Shown: positions 9,654-18,970, counted from the first letter of the stretch. The stretch is DNA of 64,000 nucleotides from Bin87 sp034421995 (GCA_034421995.1 DAOUJY010000040.1:26233-90232), one strand, 5' to 3'. Notes: a model not told the origin generated them from the letters alone. Translations and numbers: made by a program.

Positions 9654-10607
9654 TTAGTCCGGCCCGGGAAGCGTCCCTGATGATCGCCCATCGGCCAACC
9701 CGTCCCGCATTGCCTCCACAATCGGCGGCCCGAACCGGGCGGCAATCGCCGACAGCCCTTCTTCGGCAATCCGCCAGTCTCGTTCCTGGATTTCTTCCGC
9801 AGTCTGGCGGGCCAGCCGCCGGCCGTACTCCGCGACGAAATCGCCGAGGCTTTGGGAGTCACCGCCGCCGGCCATCTGCCGGAACAGGCGGAACATGGGG
9901 TCTGTGCGTGCCGCATTGTAGGCGTCATGAAAGGTCAAACCGGCCGGATGGTCGCGCAGCAGCAGCGCCACGCCAAAATCGATTAACCGGATACTGCCTT
10001 CGGATGTCAATATGATATGCGAGCGTCCGTCAGGGTCGGAGATCGTAGCATCGTTATAGCATACGCCAACGAGATGCAGACTGCGCAACGCCGCGCCCAA
10101 TGCCTTGCCGATGCTTCCCATCCGATCCGGCGTTGCGTCGTCGGGTATCAAGTCGGTGAGGAACCGCCCTTCTACGAACTCCTCGCTGATGAACCCGGAT
10201 ACGCTGGGAAATTGCCGGGGGCCTACGCCCAACTCGCCGGCTATGGCCGCGATCTGGGCCTCGGCCGGACTTTGGCACGGTTTGATGACGATACCGACCG
10301 AGCTGCCGTCGCGTTGCCCGGTGATGATGGCGACCCGGCCTCGACTGCGCCCGTCGTAACGCACGGCGGGATTTGCGCCCCCGTACACCACGCCGTAAGT
10401 CTCGGGGAACAAACCGTACACGGAAAAGCGGGCGATGTTTTCGTCATCAACCAGCCGGCGCCACAGCGCCCGGTCAGCCTGGGCTATCGGCCAGAGGGGC
10501 CACAGGTGCGGGGGGCAACGCCCGCCGGCTATCGCCCCGTCGCGTTGGGCGATCTCATCCGCCGTAAGCGCCGGCAGAGAAGCGATCACCCGCCGGATCG
10601 CCAGCAA
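9654..10607 (-). CDS. protein-kinase-fold protein, atypical catalytic loop
   Basis: A 317-residue protein with a recognisable kinase-like core in the middle: a candidate ATP lysine K109 in GIVIKP, a helix with E117, a catalytic-loop position reading GVCYNDATISDPDG (D186) and a clear DFG in RLIDFG (D210). The usual HGD or HRD of small kinases such as Bud32 is replaced by YND, so it may be an atypical kinase or a pseudokinase. The N-terminal 90 residues match nothing I know. It lies 39 bases upstream of comEA. I cannot assign a substrate. Confidence 0.6.
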   Translation of the reverse strand: MLAIRRVIASLPALTADEIAQRDGAIAGGRCPPHLWPLWPIAQADRALWRRLVDDENIARFSVYGLFPETYGVVYGGANPAVRYDGRSRGRVAIITGQRDGSSVGIVIKPCQSPAEAQIAAIAGELGVGPRQFPSVSGFISEEFVEGRFLTDLIPDDATPDRMGSIGKALGAALRSLHLVGVCYNDATISDPDGRSHIILTSEGSIRLIDFGVALLLRDHPAGLTFHDAYNAARTDPMFRLFRQMAGGGDSQSLGDFVAEYGRRLARQTAEEIQERDWRIAEEGLSAIAARFGPPIVEAMRDGLADGRSSGTLPGPD

Positions 10608-10640
10608 CTGGTCGTCGGAATACCGAATCTGGCGCCTCGC

Positions 10641-10997
10641 TCATCCGCCGTTGAGCAGCGTAAAACCCGCTTGACTATCCGAGTCCGGTGCCAGCTTCCG
10701 TATTCGCACCACGGCACCCAGGGCAATGGGACCGTAGATGTGCGGGTAAATCTCCCCCGACCGGGCGGGTTCCCTGATGACCGGTGATCCTTCACCCAGC
10801 AGGGCGGTATCCACGTCGAGGACCAGCAAGTCGGTGCTGCCCGCGAACAAACGGGCCGCAACGCGCAGCGCCTGCGCCTCGTCGCCGCTGGCGTGGATAA
10901 AACCCTCTTCGGCCAGAGACGGAGCGCGGTATTCGCCGGCGTCCAGCCCGGCCTCCCAATCGTCGCGAAACGCGAGGTGGTAGATGATGGCAGGCAT
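10641..10997 (-). CDS. DUF952 family protein
   Basis: A 118-residue small cytoplasmic protein of the DUF952 family. Typical signatures are IYHLAFRDDW at the N-terminus, EGFIHAS in the middle and YPHIYGPI near residue 90. The family has an ADP-ribosyltransferase-like fold by published structural classification, but no function is proven. It is 33 bases upstream of the kinase-like gene and 12 bases downstream of the next small gene. Confidence 0.85.
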   Translation of the reverse strand: MPAIIYHLAFRDDWEAGLDAGEYRAPSLAEEGFIHASGDEAQALRVAARLFAGSTDLLVLDVDTALLGEGSPVIREPARSGEIYPHIYGPIALGAVVRIRKLAPDSDSQAGFTLLNGG

Positions 10998-11009
10998 TTT
11001 ACTAATCAG

Positions 11010-11366
11010 CTAGTCAGCGACGGCTTCAGCTTTGCGCTTGGACGGCCATTGAGCGTAAACATGCTTCAGCAGGTCCCGCAACTCGTCAGCGATTTCGGGC
11101 GGCGGTTCCTGGGACAAAGCAACTGCGGCCAGCCGCTCCGCTTTGCGGTACTGCCCGGAGTGATAAGCCATCCAGCCGGCGCTCCGGTGCAGGACGGAGT
11201 GGGTAGGTTCAATGGGTTCGGTGAGTTCCGCGATGGCGGCTAATTCCAGTTCCAGGGCTTCGGCATACAGCCGAGACACCTTTTCCGGATTGCCGTGCAC
11301 TCGTTCCAGAATTGCGGTTCCCACCAAGTCCATTGCCTGATGGTGAAAATCATTCATTGCGCTCAT
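11010..11366 (-). CDS. small helical protein of unknown function
   Basis: A 118-residue, probably all-helical soluble protein. The heptad-rich stretch LYAEALELELAAIAEL and the later HSGQYRKAERLAAVAL segment resemble one or two TPR-like helix pairs. Its start overlaps the stop of the preceding 179-residue gene by four bases (ATGA), so the two are translationally coupled and likely work together. I do not recognise a named family. Confidence 0.7.
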   Translation of the reverse strand: MSAMNDFHHQAMDLVGTAILERVHGNPEKVSRLYAEALELELAAIAELTEPIEPTHSVLHRSAGWMAYHSGQYRKAERLAAVALSQEPPPEIADELRDLLKHVYAQWPSKRKAEAVAD

Positions 11367-11902
11367 TTTTGATGAACCTCAGCAACAGGACGACCAAACT
11401 CAACAACAATTACGTAGGCCGGCGATTGGCTACTGTCGGACTGGACCGTCTGCTGCATCTTATCGCTAACCCTTGCGGTGATGACGTTTTCGCTAACCAT
11501 CGTTTCGCCTCGCCGGCGGATACCTGATATTTCCAGTCTAGCCTTGCGTTGGAAGGTAATGTCCGATTCATCGCCCAACCAGTAATCGATGCCGGAGCCT
11601 TGTTCCGAAGCTTCGATTACAGTGTAAGGGGTTTCAGTTTGCGCCAGTAAAACGGCTATGGCTTCGGCGCCTAATTCGGTGGCACGATTGTATTGCCAGG
11701 CCCGTTGCGCTTGCGCTGTTGACGGTATCCAATCCAAGGTATATCTGCGGTCAGAAATGCCGCGGACTGCGAGGAGAACGCCGGGTTGGTGGCCTTTGGA
11801 ATCCAGGCAAACTGCACCGGCTTCGGCCAATGCGCTGCCGAAACCAGGCGAAATACCCGGCATACCGGAATTGCCCAGATCGTTCAAGTCCAGCATCGGC
11901 AC
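11363..11902 (-). CDS. conserved-looking protein of unknown function
   Basis: A 179-residue soluble protein. It opens with a hydrophilic, glycine-rich stretch and continues with two probable alpha/beta segments (YTLDWIPSTAQAQRAW, then a helix with TELGAEAIAVLLAQ), finishing with beta-rich sequence. No membrane segment or signal peptide is seen. It overlaps the following 118-residue gene by four bases. Function unknown; the pair may be one functional unit. Confidence 0.7.
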   Translation of the reverse strand: MPMLDLNDLGNSGMPGISPGFGSALAEAGAVCLDSKGHQPGVLLAVRGISDRRYTLDWIPSTAQAQRAWQYNRATELGAEAIAVLLAQTETPYTVIEASEQGSGIDYWLGDESDITFQRKARLEISGIRRRGETMVSENVITARVSDKMQQTVQSDSSQSPAYVIVVEFGRPVAEVHQK

Positions 11903-11924
11903 TTACTGCTATCCGGGATGCGCG

Positions 11925-13037
11925 CTACCGGCACGCCGCCCGCACCGCTCTGGATACGGCGGCGAGGCGTGGGTTGTTGGTGGCGCTGGCCCGAAAGCCG
12001 TTGGTGATATAGGCCACCGCCAGGCCCAATGACGGGTCGGCCCAGCCTACCGAGGTGCCGGCGCCGCCGTGCCCGAAGGTGCCCAATCCCTCGCCGGGCT
12101 TTTCGGTCGCTCCCATACGGCTGTCGTCCAGCACTAGGCCCAGGGAGCGGCGCATCCGCGTCCCCAGGGAGAAATCGTTGGCCTCCAATTGCAGGCGCGT
12201 GGCCTCAGCCACCGTTTCCGGTTTCAGGATGCGCGCGCCGTCCAACTCACCGCCGTTGCACATCATGGCGTAGAAACGGGCCAGGTCACGGGCGGTGAAG
12301 ATGCCGCCCCCGGCCGGATGCACCGCCTGATGCACTTCCGGCCGGTTGTACGGGCGTATCATCCCCGGACGGTCGCAGTCCTCCATAGCGTGAATGCGGG
12401 ATACCCGGTGCTCCAGTTCCGGCGGCAGCCCGACATATCCGTCGTGCAGACCCAGGGGATCGAGGATTTCTTCCCGGAGAAACACTCCGATGTGGCGTCC
12501 GTCGATGCGTCGCACCAACTCACCGATCACCCATCCGAAATTGCGGGGGTGATAGGCCATGATCTGTCCCGCCGGATAGTCGGGGATCATGTCTTCCATG
12601 CACTCCACCACGTAATCCCAATCCTGCCAGCGGTCCCAGGAAAGTTCCGGCGGGGTTTCCGGGAAGCCGCCCCGGTGGGTGAGGACGTGTCGGATGGTGA
12701 CGGTGTCTTTGCCCCGCTTGGCGAATTCAGGCCAGTATTCGGCGACCTTATCGTCCCAGGCCATCTGTCCCCGCTCCCAGAGAATGTGGAGGCAGGCTGC
12801 CGCCAGCGGCTTGGTGGAGGAATAGAGGATGAACATAGTATCGGCGGCCACGGGAGTACCAGCAGCGTCGTCCGCCAATCCGCCCCACAGGTCAACGGCC
12901 AGCTTGCCGTGGCGGTACACGGCCAGACCAGCGCCGGGATGGAGGCCGCGGTCAATCTGCTGGCGAAACAGTTCCTCCAACGTCTGAACTGCGGCCGGAT
13001 CCATCCCTACTTCTTCAAGAACTGTGGTGGTCGTCAT
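11925..13037 (-). CDS. serine hydrolase, class C beta-lactamase/esterase type
   Basis: A 370-residue beta-lactamase-superfamily hydrolase. The nucleophile motif SxxK is SSTK at residues 73-76, a tyrosine motif YHPRNFGW lies near residue 158, and a C-terminal GHGGAG provides the KTG-like element. No signal peptide is apparent, so it is more likely a cytoplasmic esterase (EstB-like) than an antibiotic lactamase. GAGAGGA serves as the ribosome binding site. Confidence 0.88.
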   Translation of the reverse strand: MTTTTVLEEVGMDPAAVQTLEELFRQQIDRGLHPGAGLAVYRHGKLAVDLWGGLADDAAGTPVAADTMFILYSSTKPLAAACLHILWERGQMAWDDKVAEYWPEFAKRGKDTVTIRHVLTHRGGFPETPPELSWDRWQDWDYVVECMEDMIPDYPAGQIMAYHPRNFGWVIGELVRRIDGRHIGVFLREEILDPLGLHDGYVGLPPELEHRVSRIHAMEDCDRPGMIRPYNRPEVHQAVHPAGGGIFTARDLARFYAMMCNGGELDGARILKPETVAEATRLQLEANDFSLGTRMRRSLGLVLDDSRMGATEKPGEGLGTFGHGGAGTSVGWADPSLGLAVAYITNGFRASATNNPRLAAVSRAVRAACR

Positions 13038-13092
13038 CTAAAGTCCTCTCTGTTGTTGAAACGGCAAGACCAAGCCCGTCAATGCAACCCGG

Positions 13093-13530
13093 TCAGTTTG
13101 CAAATTCGGTATTCAGGTTGGCGGACAGGTCGAAAAAGTGTTGCAAGCTCTGGTTGTAGCGGAAGAACATATCCGCGCGCAGTTGGTCCCCGGTGGCGTT
13201 GGTGGAAATTTCGTGGAGCATATCCAGGCTGACCAGCGTCTGCCCGGCCTCCGCTGCGCCATTGGCCTTGATATTTTCCAGCATCGTTCGCCATGCGTCG
13301 GGTTCCATCTCGATGAAAAAGTCCACATTGATCAGGTCATATTCATTGCCGGCGCGGACCGAGCGACATTCGAATGCTTCGAACGTGACCACGAACACCT
13401 CATCGGCAACCTTGACCCCCATGGCAGCGTCAACGGTGCCAATCTGACGGTAGGCGGGGTCGTCATTCACCAGTTTTTGCAGAGCTTCAAACCAGTCCAG
13501 CGAGGGGAATACGATTGGATCAGCAGTCAT
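13093..13530 (-). CDS. SCP2-like sterol-carrier domain protein
   Basis: A 145-residue protein with the general pattern of a stand-alone SCP2 lipid-binding domain: an early beta hairpin (AMGVKVADEVFVVTF), a central DAWRTMLENI helix and a C-terminal amphipathic helix ending LQHFFDLSANL. The frame stays open further upstream but overlaps the FmdB-type gene in another frame, so the internal ATG at 13530 is preferred. The family binds hydrophobic ligands; assignment is tentative. Confidence 0.55.
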   Translation of the reverse strand: MTADPIVFPSLDWFEALQKLVNDDPAYRQIGTVDAAMGVKVADEVFVVTFEAFECRSVRAGNEYDLINVDFFIEMEPDAWRTMLENIKANGAAEAGQTLVSLDMLHEISTNATGDQLRADMFFRYNQSLQHFFDLSANLNTEFAN

Positions 13531-13585
13531 TCCGAGGATGTCTCCGGGGGCGCCGGGGATGCAAAGCAGGGCCGGCGCTTTCAGT

Positions 13586-13894
13586 TTATTCGCTGAAGTA
13601 AGGATCGCCGGCCTTTTCCGCAGCGGTGAACGGCGCCATCTTGCGAAGATAATGGTCAGGGTCGGTGGTCGCCGGCGCTTTGCCCAGGGCGTCGTCCACC
13701 ATTTTGTAGTAACGGGGATCCAGGTCGCGCAACTGGTCCGCCTCGGTGCGGCCCCGGGAGAACGACGACATGATGCGTTCCATCCCGTAGTCGCCACAGT
13801 ATTCACAATTCACGTCCGTCGCCGCGGAAGCGACCTTGAAAAAGAAACTGCTCACCTGATGGCAGGATTGGCAGCGATATTCATAGATTGGCAT
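13586..13894 (-). CDS. FmdB-type zinc ribbon protein
   Basis: A 102-residue protein starting MPIYEYRCQSC, the standard opening of the FmdB regulatory-domain family. The zinc ligands form two pairs, CQSC and CEYC. The rest is a helical tail with an aromatic RYYKMVDDALG stretch. These proteins often sit with amidase or formamide genes; a formamidase gene lies about 14 kb away. A start nine codons upstream is possible but lies outside the family's usual beginning. Confidence 0.82.
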   Translation of the reverse strand: MPIYEYRCQSCHQVSSFFFKVASAATDVNCEYCGDYGMERIMSSFSRGRTEADQLRDLDPRYYKMVDDALGKAPATTDPDHYLRKMAPFTAAEKAGDPYFSE

Positions 13895-14010
13895 ATCGCA
13901 AGCACCGGGCGGGGAACCCACCGTTGACTACTTTTGTTTCCATCTCTGGCATTCGGCAAACACCGCAGGGGATGGTATAGGAATGGCCTTGCGGTGTCAA
14001 AATTGGCGCC

Positions 14011-14454
14011 TTATGGCGCTGGCGCGTCCAGGCTTGCCCGGTAGGGTTTGATGTCGATAACCGGCGAACCATCCTGCGCGTCAAGCTCGGTCACGGTCAG
14101 CACGGCTTCCCCGGTCGCCTCATCGTGTCGAATTGACTGGATCCGGGCGACCGTGGCGGCGAGGAAATTCGGACGGTATTGGCTCCGGGTGCTGAACACC
14201 CCCCGAATCGGGTTATCGGGATTGTGACCGGGATGGAGCTGGAGTTCATACCCAACCGACATCGCCCGGTGCAACAGGAACAGCGTCAGAATTTGCCCTC
14301 CCGATTCAAGGCCCATGAGGCCGTCCACAAAGCCCGGATACACCACGATCTCTGACGTATGCGCGCGCATTTCGTCCGACGGCGCATAGCTGTCGAACCG
14401 GCTCCGGACGTAGCCAATCGCCTTGATCGTGATGGCGTCGCCGGATCTGTCCAT
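14011..14454 (-). CDS. trmO: TrmO-like tRNA methyltransferase family protein (TsaA/YaeB)
   Basis: A 147-residue member of the TsaA/TrmO family, which in characterised cases methylates N6-threonylcarbamoyladenosine at tRNA position 37. It shows the N-terminal KAIGYVRSRF strand, the PGFVDGLMGLE segment and the RGVFSTRSQYRPN motif that corresponds to RGVFATRSPxRPN. ITVELDAQDGSPVIDIKPY near the C-terminus is also typical. It shares one base with the preceding hydrolase gene (TAATG), indicating translational coupling. Confidence 0.75.
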   Translation of the reverse strand: MDRSGDAITIKAIGYVRSRFDSYAPSDEMRAHTSEIVVYPGFVDGLMGLESGGQILTLFLLHRAMSVGYELQLHPGHNPDNPIRGVFSTRSQYRPNFLAATVARIQSIRHDEATGEAVLTVTELDAQDGSPVIDIKPYRASLDAPAP

Positions 14455-15338
14455 TAGTTCGCGGCAGCGGCCGTTTGCCCAACCGAAGCAGAAAGGGACG
14501 CGAGCCAGTTGATCACGGCCTGGCCGGCCTCGGGCATCATATTGGTCAGAGAGTGCGTCCCCCCTTCCAGCACCAGGTACTCGGCGCGGGGGCTGTTCAC
14601 GGCTGCGGTAATCATGTCCTGTGGAACGTCCAGCAGGCGGGTATGGGTCTCGGTGGAACCGGAAAGGACGAACAGAGGCACGCGAATCTGGGGAACGTGC
14701 CGGATTACGTTGTACCGTTCCAGCGGCCCATGCTTGTCAATGTACGCCATAGCGGAAAACATTTCCTTGATGGGAAAGTCCACGTAGAACAGATCCATGG
14801 CGCGGCCTTCCGCTTCCATGCGGTCGGCGGTTTCCAGGTTCGCGCGGAACTCGTCAGCATCGGGCGATTCCAGGTAGTAGGAACAGGAAAGGCGCACCGG
14901 CGAGATGGGCACCACGGCGACGACACGCGGGTCGTTCTCAACGGCGGCGTAGTATGTCACCTTGACGGCGCCCATGCTCTGGCCCAGTATCGCGATGCGC
15001 TGGTAGCCCAGAGACGCGAGATAGTCGATGCCGGCACGCAGGTCCTGGCGGTTGTTGTCCAGTATCTCGTAGGCGTTGCCTTCGGCTACTCCGGTTTGAC
15101 GGTCCACCCACACGGTATCGTGGCCCCGCGTGTTGAGGGTCAGGGCGGCGTAGCCGGCCTTGCGCAGGTCCTCGGCCATGGCGGCGGTGGCCGGCGTGTA
15201 GAAGTTGCGACCGGAACCGTGAATCACCATGGCCGCGTCAATGGGGCCGGCGGGAACCGCATCAGGCGCCGGCGCGAAGAAAGCGCCGTCCAATTCCATC
15301 CCATCTGCAGCAGTAATGCGAATCAAATCAACCAGCAT
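14454..15338 (-). CDS. alpha/beta hydrolase
   Basis: A 294-residue cytoplasmic alpha/beta hydrolase. The nucleophile elbow is GQSMG, the oxyanion region is MVIHGSGRNF, and the catalytic histidine lies in GGTHSL near the C-terminus. The start at 15338 is preferred because AGGAGG lies 9 bases upstream; a longer frame exists but would encode an unstructured leader. Its stop overlaps the start of the TrmO-like gene. Substrate unknown, probably an ester or acyl group. Confidence 0.85.
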   Translation of the reverse strand: MLVDLIRITAADGMELDGAFFAPAPDAVPAGPIDAAMVIHGSGRNFYTPATAAMAEDLRKAGYAALTLNTRGHDTVWVDRQTGVAEGNAYEILDNNRQDLRAGIDYLASLGYQRIAILGQSMGAVKVTYYAAVENDPRVVAVVPISPVRLSCSYYLESPDADEFRANLETADRMEAEGRAMDLFYVDFPIKEMFSAMAYIDKHGPLERYNVIRHVPQIRVPLFVLSGSTETHTRLLDVPQDMITAAVNSPRAEYLVLEGGTHSLTNMMPEAGQAVINWLASLSASVGQTAAAAN

Positions 15339-15474
15339 GGCGAAATCCTCCTGGAGAAAACTCCAAAGCGCCCGGGCGACATCGTGGGCCGGATACAGTG
15401 TACACGCTGCCGGTGGCATAGCAAGAGGGGCAACCCGCATCGGCTGCCCCTCATTCACAAGTCTCGGCACGGAG

Positions 15475-16332
15475 CTATCTCAACGTCAGTAGGTAGTCCA
15501 CCAGATTATCCACGTCCTCGTCGGACAGGGAGATGCCGGCCATCGTGGCCTGCATCAGTCCTTCCTGGTAATCCTGGCTGAGGCCGTCGGCAGTGCCGGC
15601 GGTGTAGGCGTCGGGTTCCACGATAGATTCCCGGATGTATTCCTCAGCAGACTGTCCGGATACGCGGTTGCCCGCCGCCGTAGCGATGCCGTCCAGAGGC
15701 GGCCCGAGCACCCCCTGGGCTACGCCTTGTACGGTGTGGCATGACGCGCACGCTGCGGTACCAATGAACAGGGCCTGCCCGGGGGATGAAGCGGCCGCGG
15801 CGCCGGCAGGGGCCGGCGGAGCCACGTCGGCCGGATTCACCGGACCCGGCACCTCTGCCGGCAGCGGACGCGCAACCTCTTCGTGTTGCCCCTCCTCGTG
15901 GTGCACAGGAGATGGGTCCACCCGCGGCTCGGAGAACTCCCGGGCGTCGATGCGAAACACCCCGAACAGCAGCACCAAAGAAATCGCCACCACCAGTCCC
16001 AATGCCAATCCGGCAACGAATATCTGCCACAACAGCGGGTGCTCGAACTTCAGGTGCATGAAGAAGGCAACGACGCAGAAGAACTTGATCACCGACAGGA
16101 TGACCAGCGGCGCGATCACCACGCTGCTGCCTTGCAGCGTTTCGGGTACGATGATCAGAAATTCGATCAGCGTTATGACGGCCAGGAATATCGCCAGCAG
16201 ACCGTATTGCTTGAGACCTCCGTGAACACCTTCCGGCACGCGGCCCCAGAAGAACCGCGCTATCCCGGCGTCTTCGTGGGCAGCGTGTTCCTCGTGGCCC
16301 ATGGTGGCCTCGTGTCCGGGGTTAGCGCTCAT
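15475..16332 (-). CDS. ctaF: cytochrome c oxidase subunit IV fused to a cytochrome c domain
   Basis: A 285-residue protein. The N-terminal part (about 25-125) has three hydrophobic helices in the pattern of the prokaryotic cytochrome c oxidase subunit IV family. A proline- and acid-rich linker follows, then a cytochrome c domain with a CASCH haem site and a methionine-bearing C-terminal helix (MAGISLSDEDVDNLVDYL). It closes the ctaCDEF cluster, 22 bases after ctaE. A GAGGAGG site 9 bases upstream defines the start. The fused cytochrome should face the outside and carry electrons to the oxidase. Confidence 0.88.
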   Translation of the reverse strand: MSANPGHEATMGHEEHAAHEDAGIARFFWGRVPEGVHGGLKQYGLLAIFLAVITLIEFLIIVPETLQGSSVVIAPLVILSVIKFFCVVAFFMHLKFEHPLLWQIFVAGLALGLVVAISLVLLFGVFRIDAREFSEPRVDPSPVHHEEGQHEEVARPLPAEVPGPVNPADVAPPAPAGAAAASSPGQALFIGTAACASCHTVQGVAQGVLGPPLDGIATAAGNRVSGQSAEEYIRESIVEPDAYTAGTADGLSQDYQEGLMQATMAGISLSDEDVDNLVDYLLTLR

Positions 16333-16354
16333 CTGGTGGTTGCCTCCTCGAAAC

Positions 16355-17044
16355 CTAGCTGAAAAGTCCGGTGACCCAGTTCCATCCCTGGACGGCGGCG
16401 TGGCCGGCTTCCGCAGGCCCGTCAAATCCGCCAATCAGGTACAGCAGCGTGAAAATCACGATCCAAACGATGTCAACAAAGTGCCAGTACAGCCCGGCGA
16501 TGTCCACGTCCAGGTCGGAAGGACGACCGGCCGGGTTGCGGGCGGCGATGACGACCAGGCACACCAGCCAGAACAGGCCGAGGGTTACGTGAGCGCCGTG
16601 GAAACCGGTCAGCGTGAAGAACGTGCTGCTGAACAGGTTGGTCTCATAGCGCAGCCCTTCAACCCGGAACAGGTTGAATTCATACACCTGGAAACCGATG
16701 AAGGTGCCGCCCAGAACGATGGTCAGCAGCAGCCATTGGATCAACCGTTTCTGGTTCCCGTTGCGGGCTGCAGCGACGCCCATCACCATGGCGAAGGAGC
16801 TCATCAGAAGCACGAAAGTGCTGACGGTCGTGATGGGGACGTCAATGATGTCCCTGGGATACGGGCCGACGATGCTCTGCCCGCGATACACCATGTAGGT
16901 GGCGATGAGAGAGCCGAAGAAGAGGCAGTCGGAACCGAGAAACACCCACATCAGGAGTTTCCGGTGATTTATACCGGTGGTGGTTTCTTCCTCGTGCGCC
17001 GGTGGATGCGCCGGCGGAGCGTGGGTGGTGTCTGCGTGAGCCAA
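16355..17044 (-). CDS. ctaE: cytochrome c oxidase subunit III
   Basis: A 229-residue membrane subunit of the aa3-type terminal oxidase with about five to six hydrophobic helices. The family motif GFHGAHVTLGLFWL is present, followed by YWHFVDIVWIVIF near the C-terminus, the sequence that marks subunit III. It supports the catalytic core structurally and helps proton uptake (family knowledge). It lies 51 bases downstream of ctaD. Confidence 0.95.
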   Translation of the reverse strand: MAHADTTHAPPAHPPAHEEETTTGINHRKLLMWVFLGSDCLFFGSLIATYMVYRGQSIVGPYPRDIIDVPITTVSTFVLLMSSFAMVMGVAAARNGNQKRLIQWLLLTIVLGGTFIGFQVYEFNLFRVEGLRYETNLFSSTFFTLTGFHGAHVTLGLFWLVCLVVIAARNPAGRPSDLDVDIAGLYWHFVDIVWIVIFTLLYLIGGFDGPAEAGHAAVQGWNWVTGLFS

Positions 17045-17095
17045 CGCGCTTCTCCTGACTGATTATCGTGGCAATTGGTAACGGGCCGTCGGCCG

Positions 17096-18970
17096 TCAGT
17101 GGTGGCCCTCAGCCTCGTGGTGTTCTGCCGTGGCCGGTTCGTTGGACCAGCCGATGACGCCAATGATCGTGATCAGGCCGCCGACGATGGCAACGGGGAA
17201 CCGGATATAGTCCCAGCCAACGTCGATCAGGAACCCGCCGGCCAACCAGGCCACGCCGAAGGACGCCACCAGCGGCCAGTAGGACGGGCTGGGCATATGG
17301 ATGGTGCTGGGGTCAACGTGCGGCTCCCCTTGCGTGATGGGTTCGCCACGGGCCGCCGCTTCGCGCTTGGTGATCCAGTAGGCGTCCTGGCCCCGCACGA
17401 TGGGGATTTCGGCGAAGTTGTACGCCGGCGGCGGTGAGGAGATGCTCCACTCCAGGGTGGGCGCGTCCCAGGGGTCATGTCCCGCCGGCTCGCCCCGCTT
17501 GATGCTGCGGAAGAAGTTGTGGATGAACACCAGCAGGCTGATGACGATGACGAAGTAGCCGATGGTAGCCAGCAGGTTCATGCTTTCCCAGCCGAAGCCC
17601 TCGGCGTAGGTGTAGATGCGCCGGGGCATCCCGTTCATGCCGGAATAGTGCATGGGGAAGAAGGTCAGGTTCATGCCGATAAACATCAGCCAGAAATGCA
17701 CCTTGCCCAGCGTCTCGTGATACATCCGGCCGGTAATCTTGGGATACCAGTAGTAGATGCCGGAGAAGATGCCGAAGATGGCGCCGCCGAAGAGCACGTA
17801 GTGGAGGTGGGCGACGATGTAGTAGGTGTCCTGCTGCTGGAAGTCGGAGGGTGAAACGGCGTGAGAAACGCCGGTCAGTCCGCCGACGATAAACAGCGCG
17901 ACGAAACCAATTGCCATCAGCATGGGTGTCTTCAAATCGATTGAGCCGTTCCACATGGTGCCCAGCCAGTTGAATATCTTCACGCCGGTCGGGACGGCGA
18001 TCAGCATGGTTGTGATCGTGAACACCGAGTTGGCGATGGGACCCAATCCCGACGTGAACATATGGTGGCTCCACACCGCCCAGCTCATGATTGCGATGAC
18101 AATACCGGAGAACACCACCACCGGGTAGCCGAACAGAGGTTTGCGGCTGAAGGTGGGGATGATCTCGGACACCACCCCCATGGCGGGCAGGATGAGGATG
18201 TACACCTCAGGATGGCCGAAGAGCCAGAACAGGTGCTGCCAGAGGATGGGGTCGCCGCCGGCGGCGGTGTTGAAGAAGTTCGCTCCGAACTGGCGGTCGG
18301 CGGTCAGCTCGATCAGTGCCACCGTGATGATTGGGAAGGCCAGCACCAGCAGAATGCTGGTGACCAGCGTCATCCACACGAACACCGGCATCCGCATCAG
18401 CGACATCCCCGGCGCGCGCATATTGATGATGGTAACGATGAAGTTGAAGCCGGCTGCCAAAGATGCCACGCCCAGCACCTGGAGGCTCAGCGCCCAGAAG
18501 TCCAGGCCCTTGCCCTCGCTGAAGGGAGCGGCGGTCAAGTTGGCGTAGGAGAACCAGCCGGCATCGGGAACCTGGCCGATCAGGAAGCCGGCGTGCATCA
18601 ACAGGGCGCCGAACAGGAACGTCCAATAGGAGAAAGCGTTCAGGCGCGGAAATGCCACGTCCCGCGCGCCGATCATCAACGGAACCAGGAAGTTGAAGAA
18701 GGTGGCGCCGAAGGGCATGATCACCATGAAAACCATGGTGGTCCCGTGCATGGTGAACATCGCGTTGAACCAATCGGCGGACACCATTGAGGCGTCAGAG
18801 GTGGCCAACTGCACCCGCATAATGCCGGCTTCGATGCCGCCCACGATGAAGAAAATGAAGGCGGAGACACCGTACAACGCTCCAATGCGTTTGTGGTCAA
18901 CTGTGGTCAACCAGCTCCACAAGCCGGTGTAAGTCGTCGGGCGGGGTATGACGCCGGTGATGGTTACCAT
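17096..18970 (-). CDS. ctaD: cytochrome c oxidase subunit I
   Basis: The 624-residue catalytic subunit of a heme-copper oxidase that reduces oxygen to water while pumping protons. Key features seen: HGTTMVFMVIMPFG with a low-spin haem histidine, WQHLFWLFGHPEVYILILP with the CuB histidine and cross-linked tyrosine, WSHHMFTSGL with the paired CuB histidines, and HLHYVLFGGAIFG with the haem a3 histidine region. The GHPEVY glutamate is consistent with an A1-type enzyme. The C-terminal extension adds two further helices. Confidence 0.97.
   Translation of the reverse strand: MVTITGVIPRPTTYTGLWSWLTTVDHKRIGALYGVSAFIFFIVGGIEAGIMRVQLATSDASMVSADWFNAMFTMHGTTMVFMVIMPFGATFFNFLVPLMIGARDVAFPRLNAFSYWTFLFGALLMHAGFLIGQVPDAGWFSYANLTAAPFSEGKGLDFWALSLQVLGVASLAAGFNFIVTIINMRAPGMSLMRMPVFVWMTLVTSILLVLAFPIITVALIELTADRQFGANFFNTAAGGDPILWQHLFWLFGHPEVYILILPAMGVVSEIIPTFSRKPLFGYPVVVFSGIVIAIMSWAVWSHHMFTSGLGPIANSVFTITTMLIAVPTGVKIFNWLGTMWNGSIDLKTPMLMAIGFVALFIVGGLTGVSHAVSPSDFQQQDTYYIVAHLHYVLFGGAIFGIFSGIYYWYPKITGRMYHETLGKVHFWLMFIGMNLTFFPMHYSGMNGMPRRIYTYAEGFGWESMNLLATIGYFVIVISLLVFIHNFFRSIKRGEPAGHDPWDAPTLEWSISSPPPAYNFAEIPIVRGQDAYWITKREAAARGEPITQGEPHVDPSTIHMPSPSYWPLVASFGVAWLAGGFLIDVGWDYIRFPVAIVGGLITIIGVIGWSNEPATAEHHEAEGHH

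Noticed and set aside
13531..13806. N-terminal extension of the SCP2-like frame
   Set aside because: It overlaps the FmdB-type gene in another frame and is arginine/proline-rich, not protein-like.
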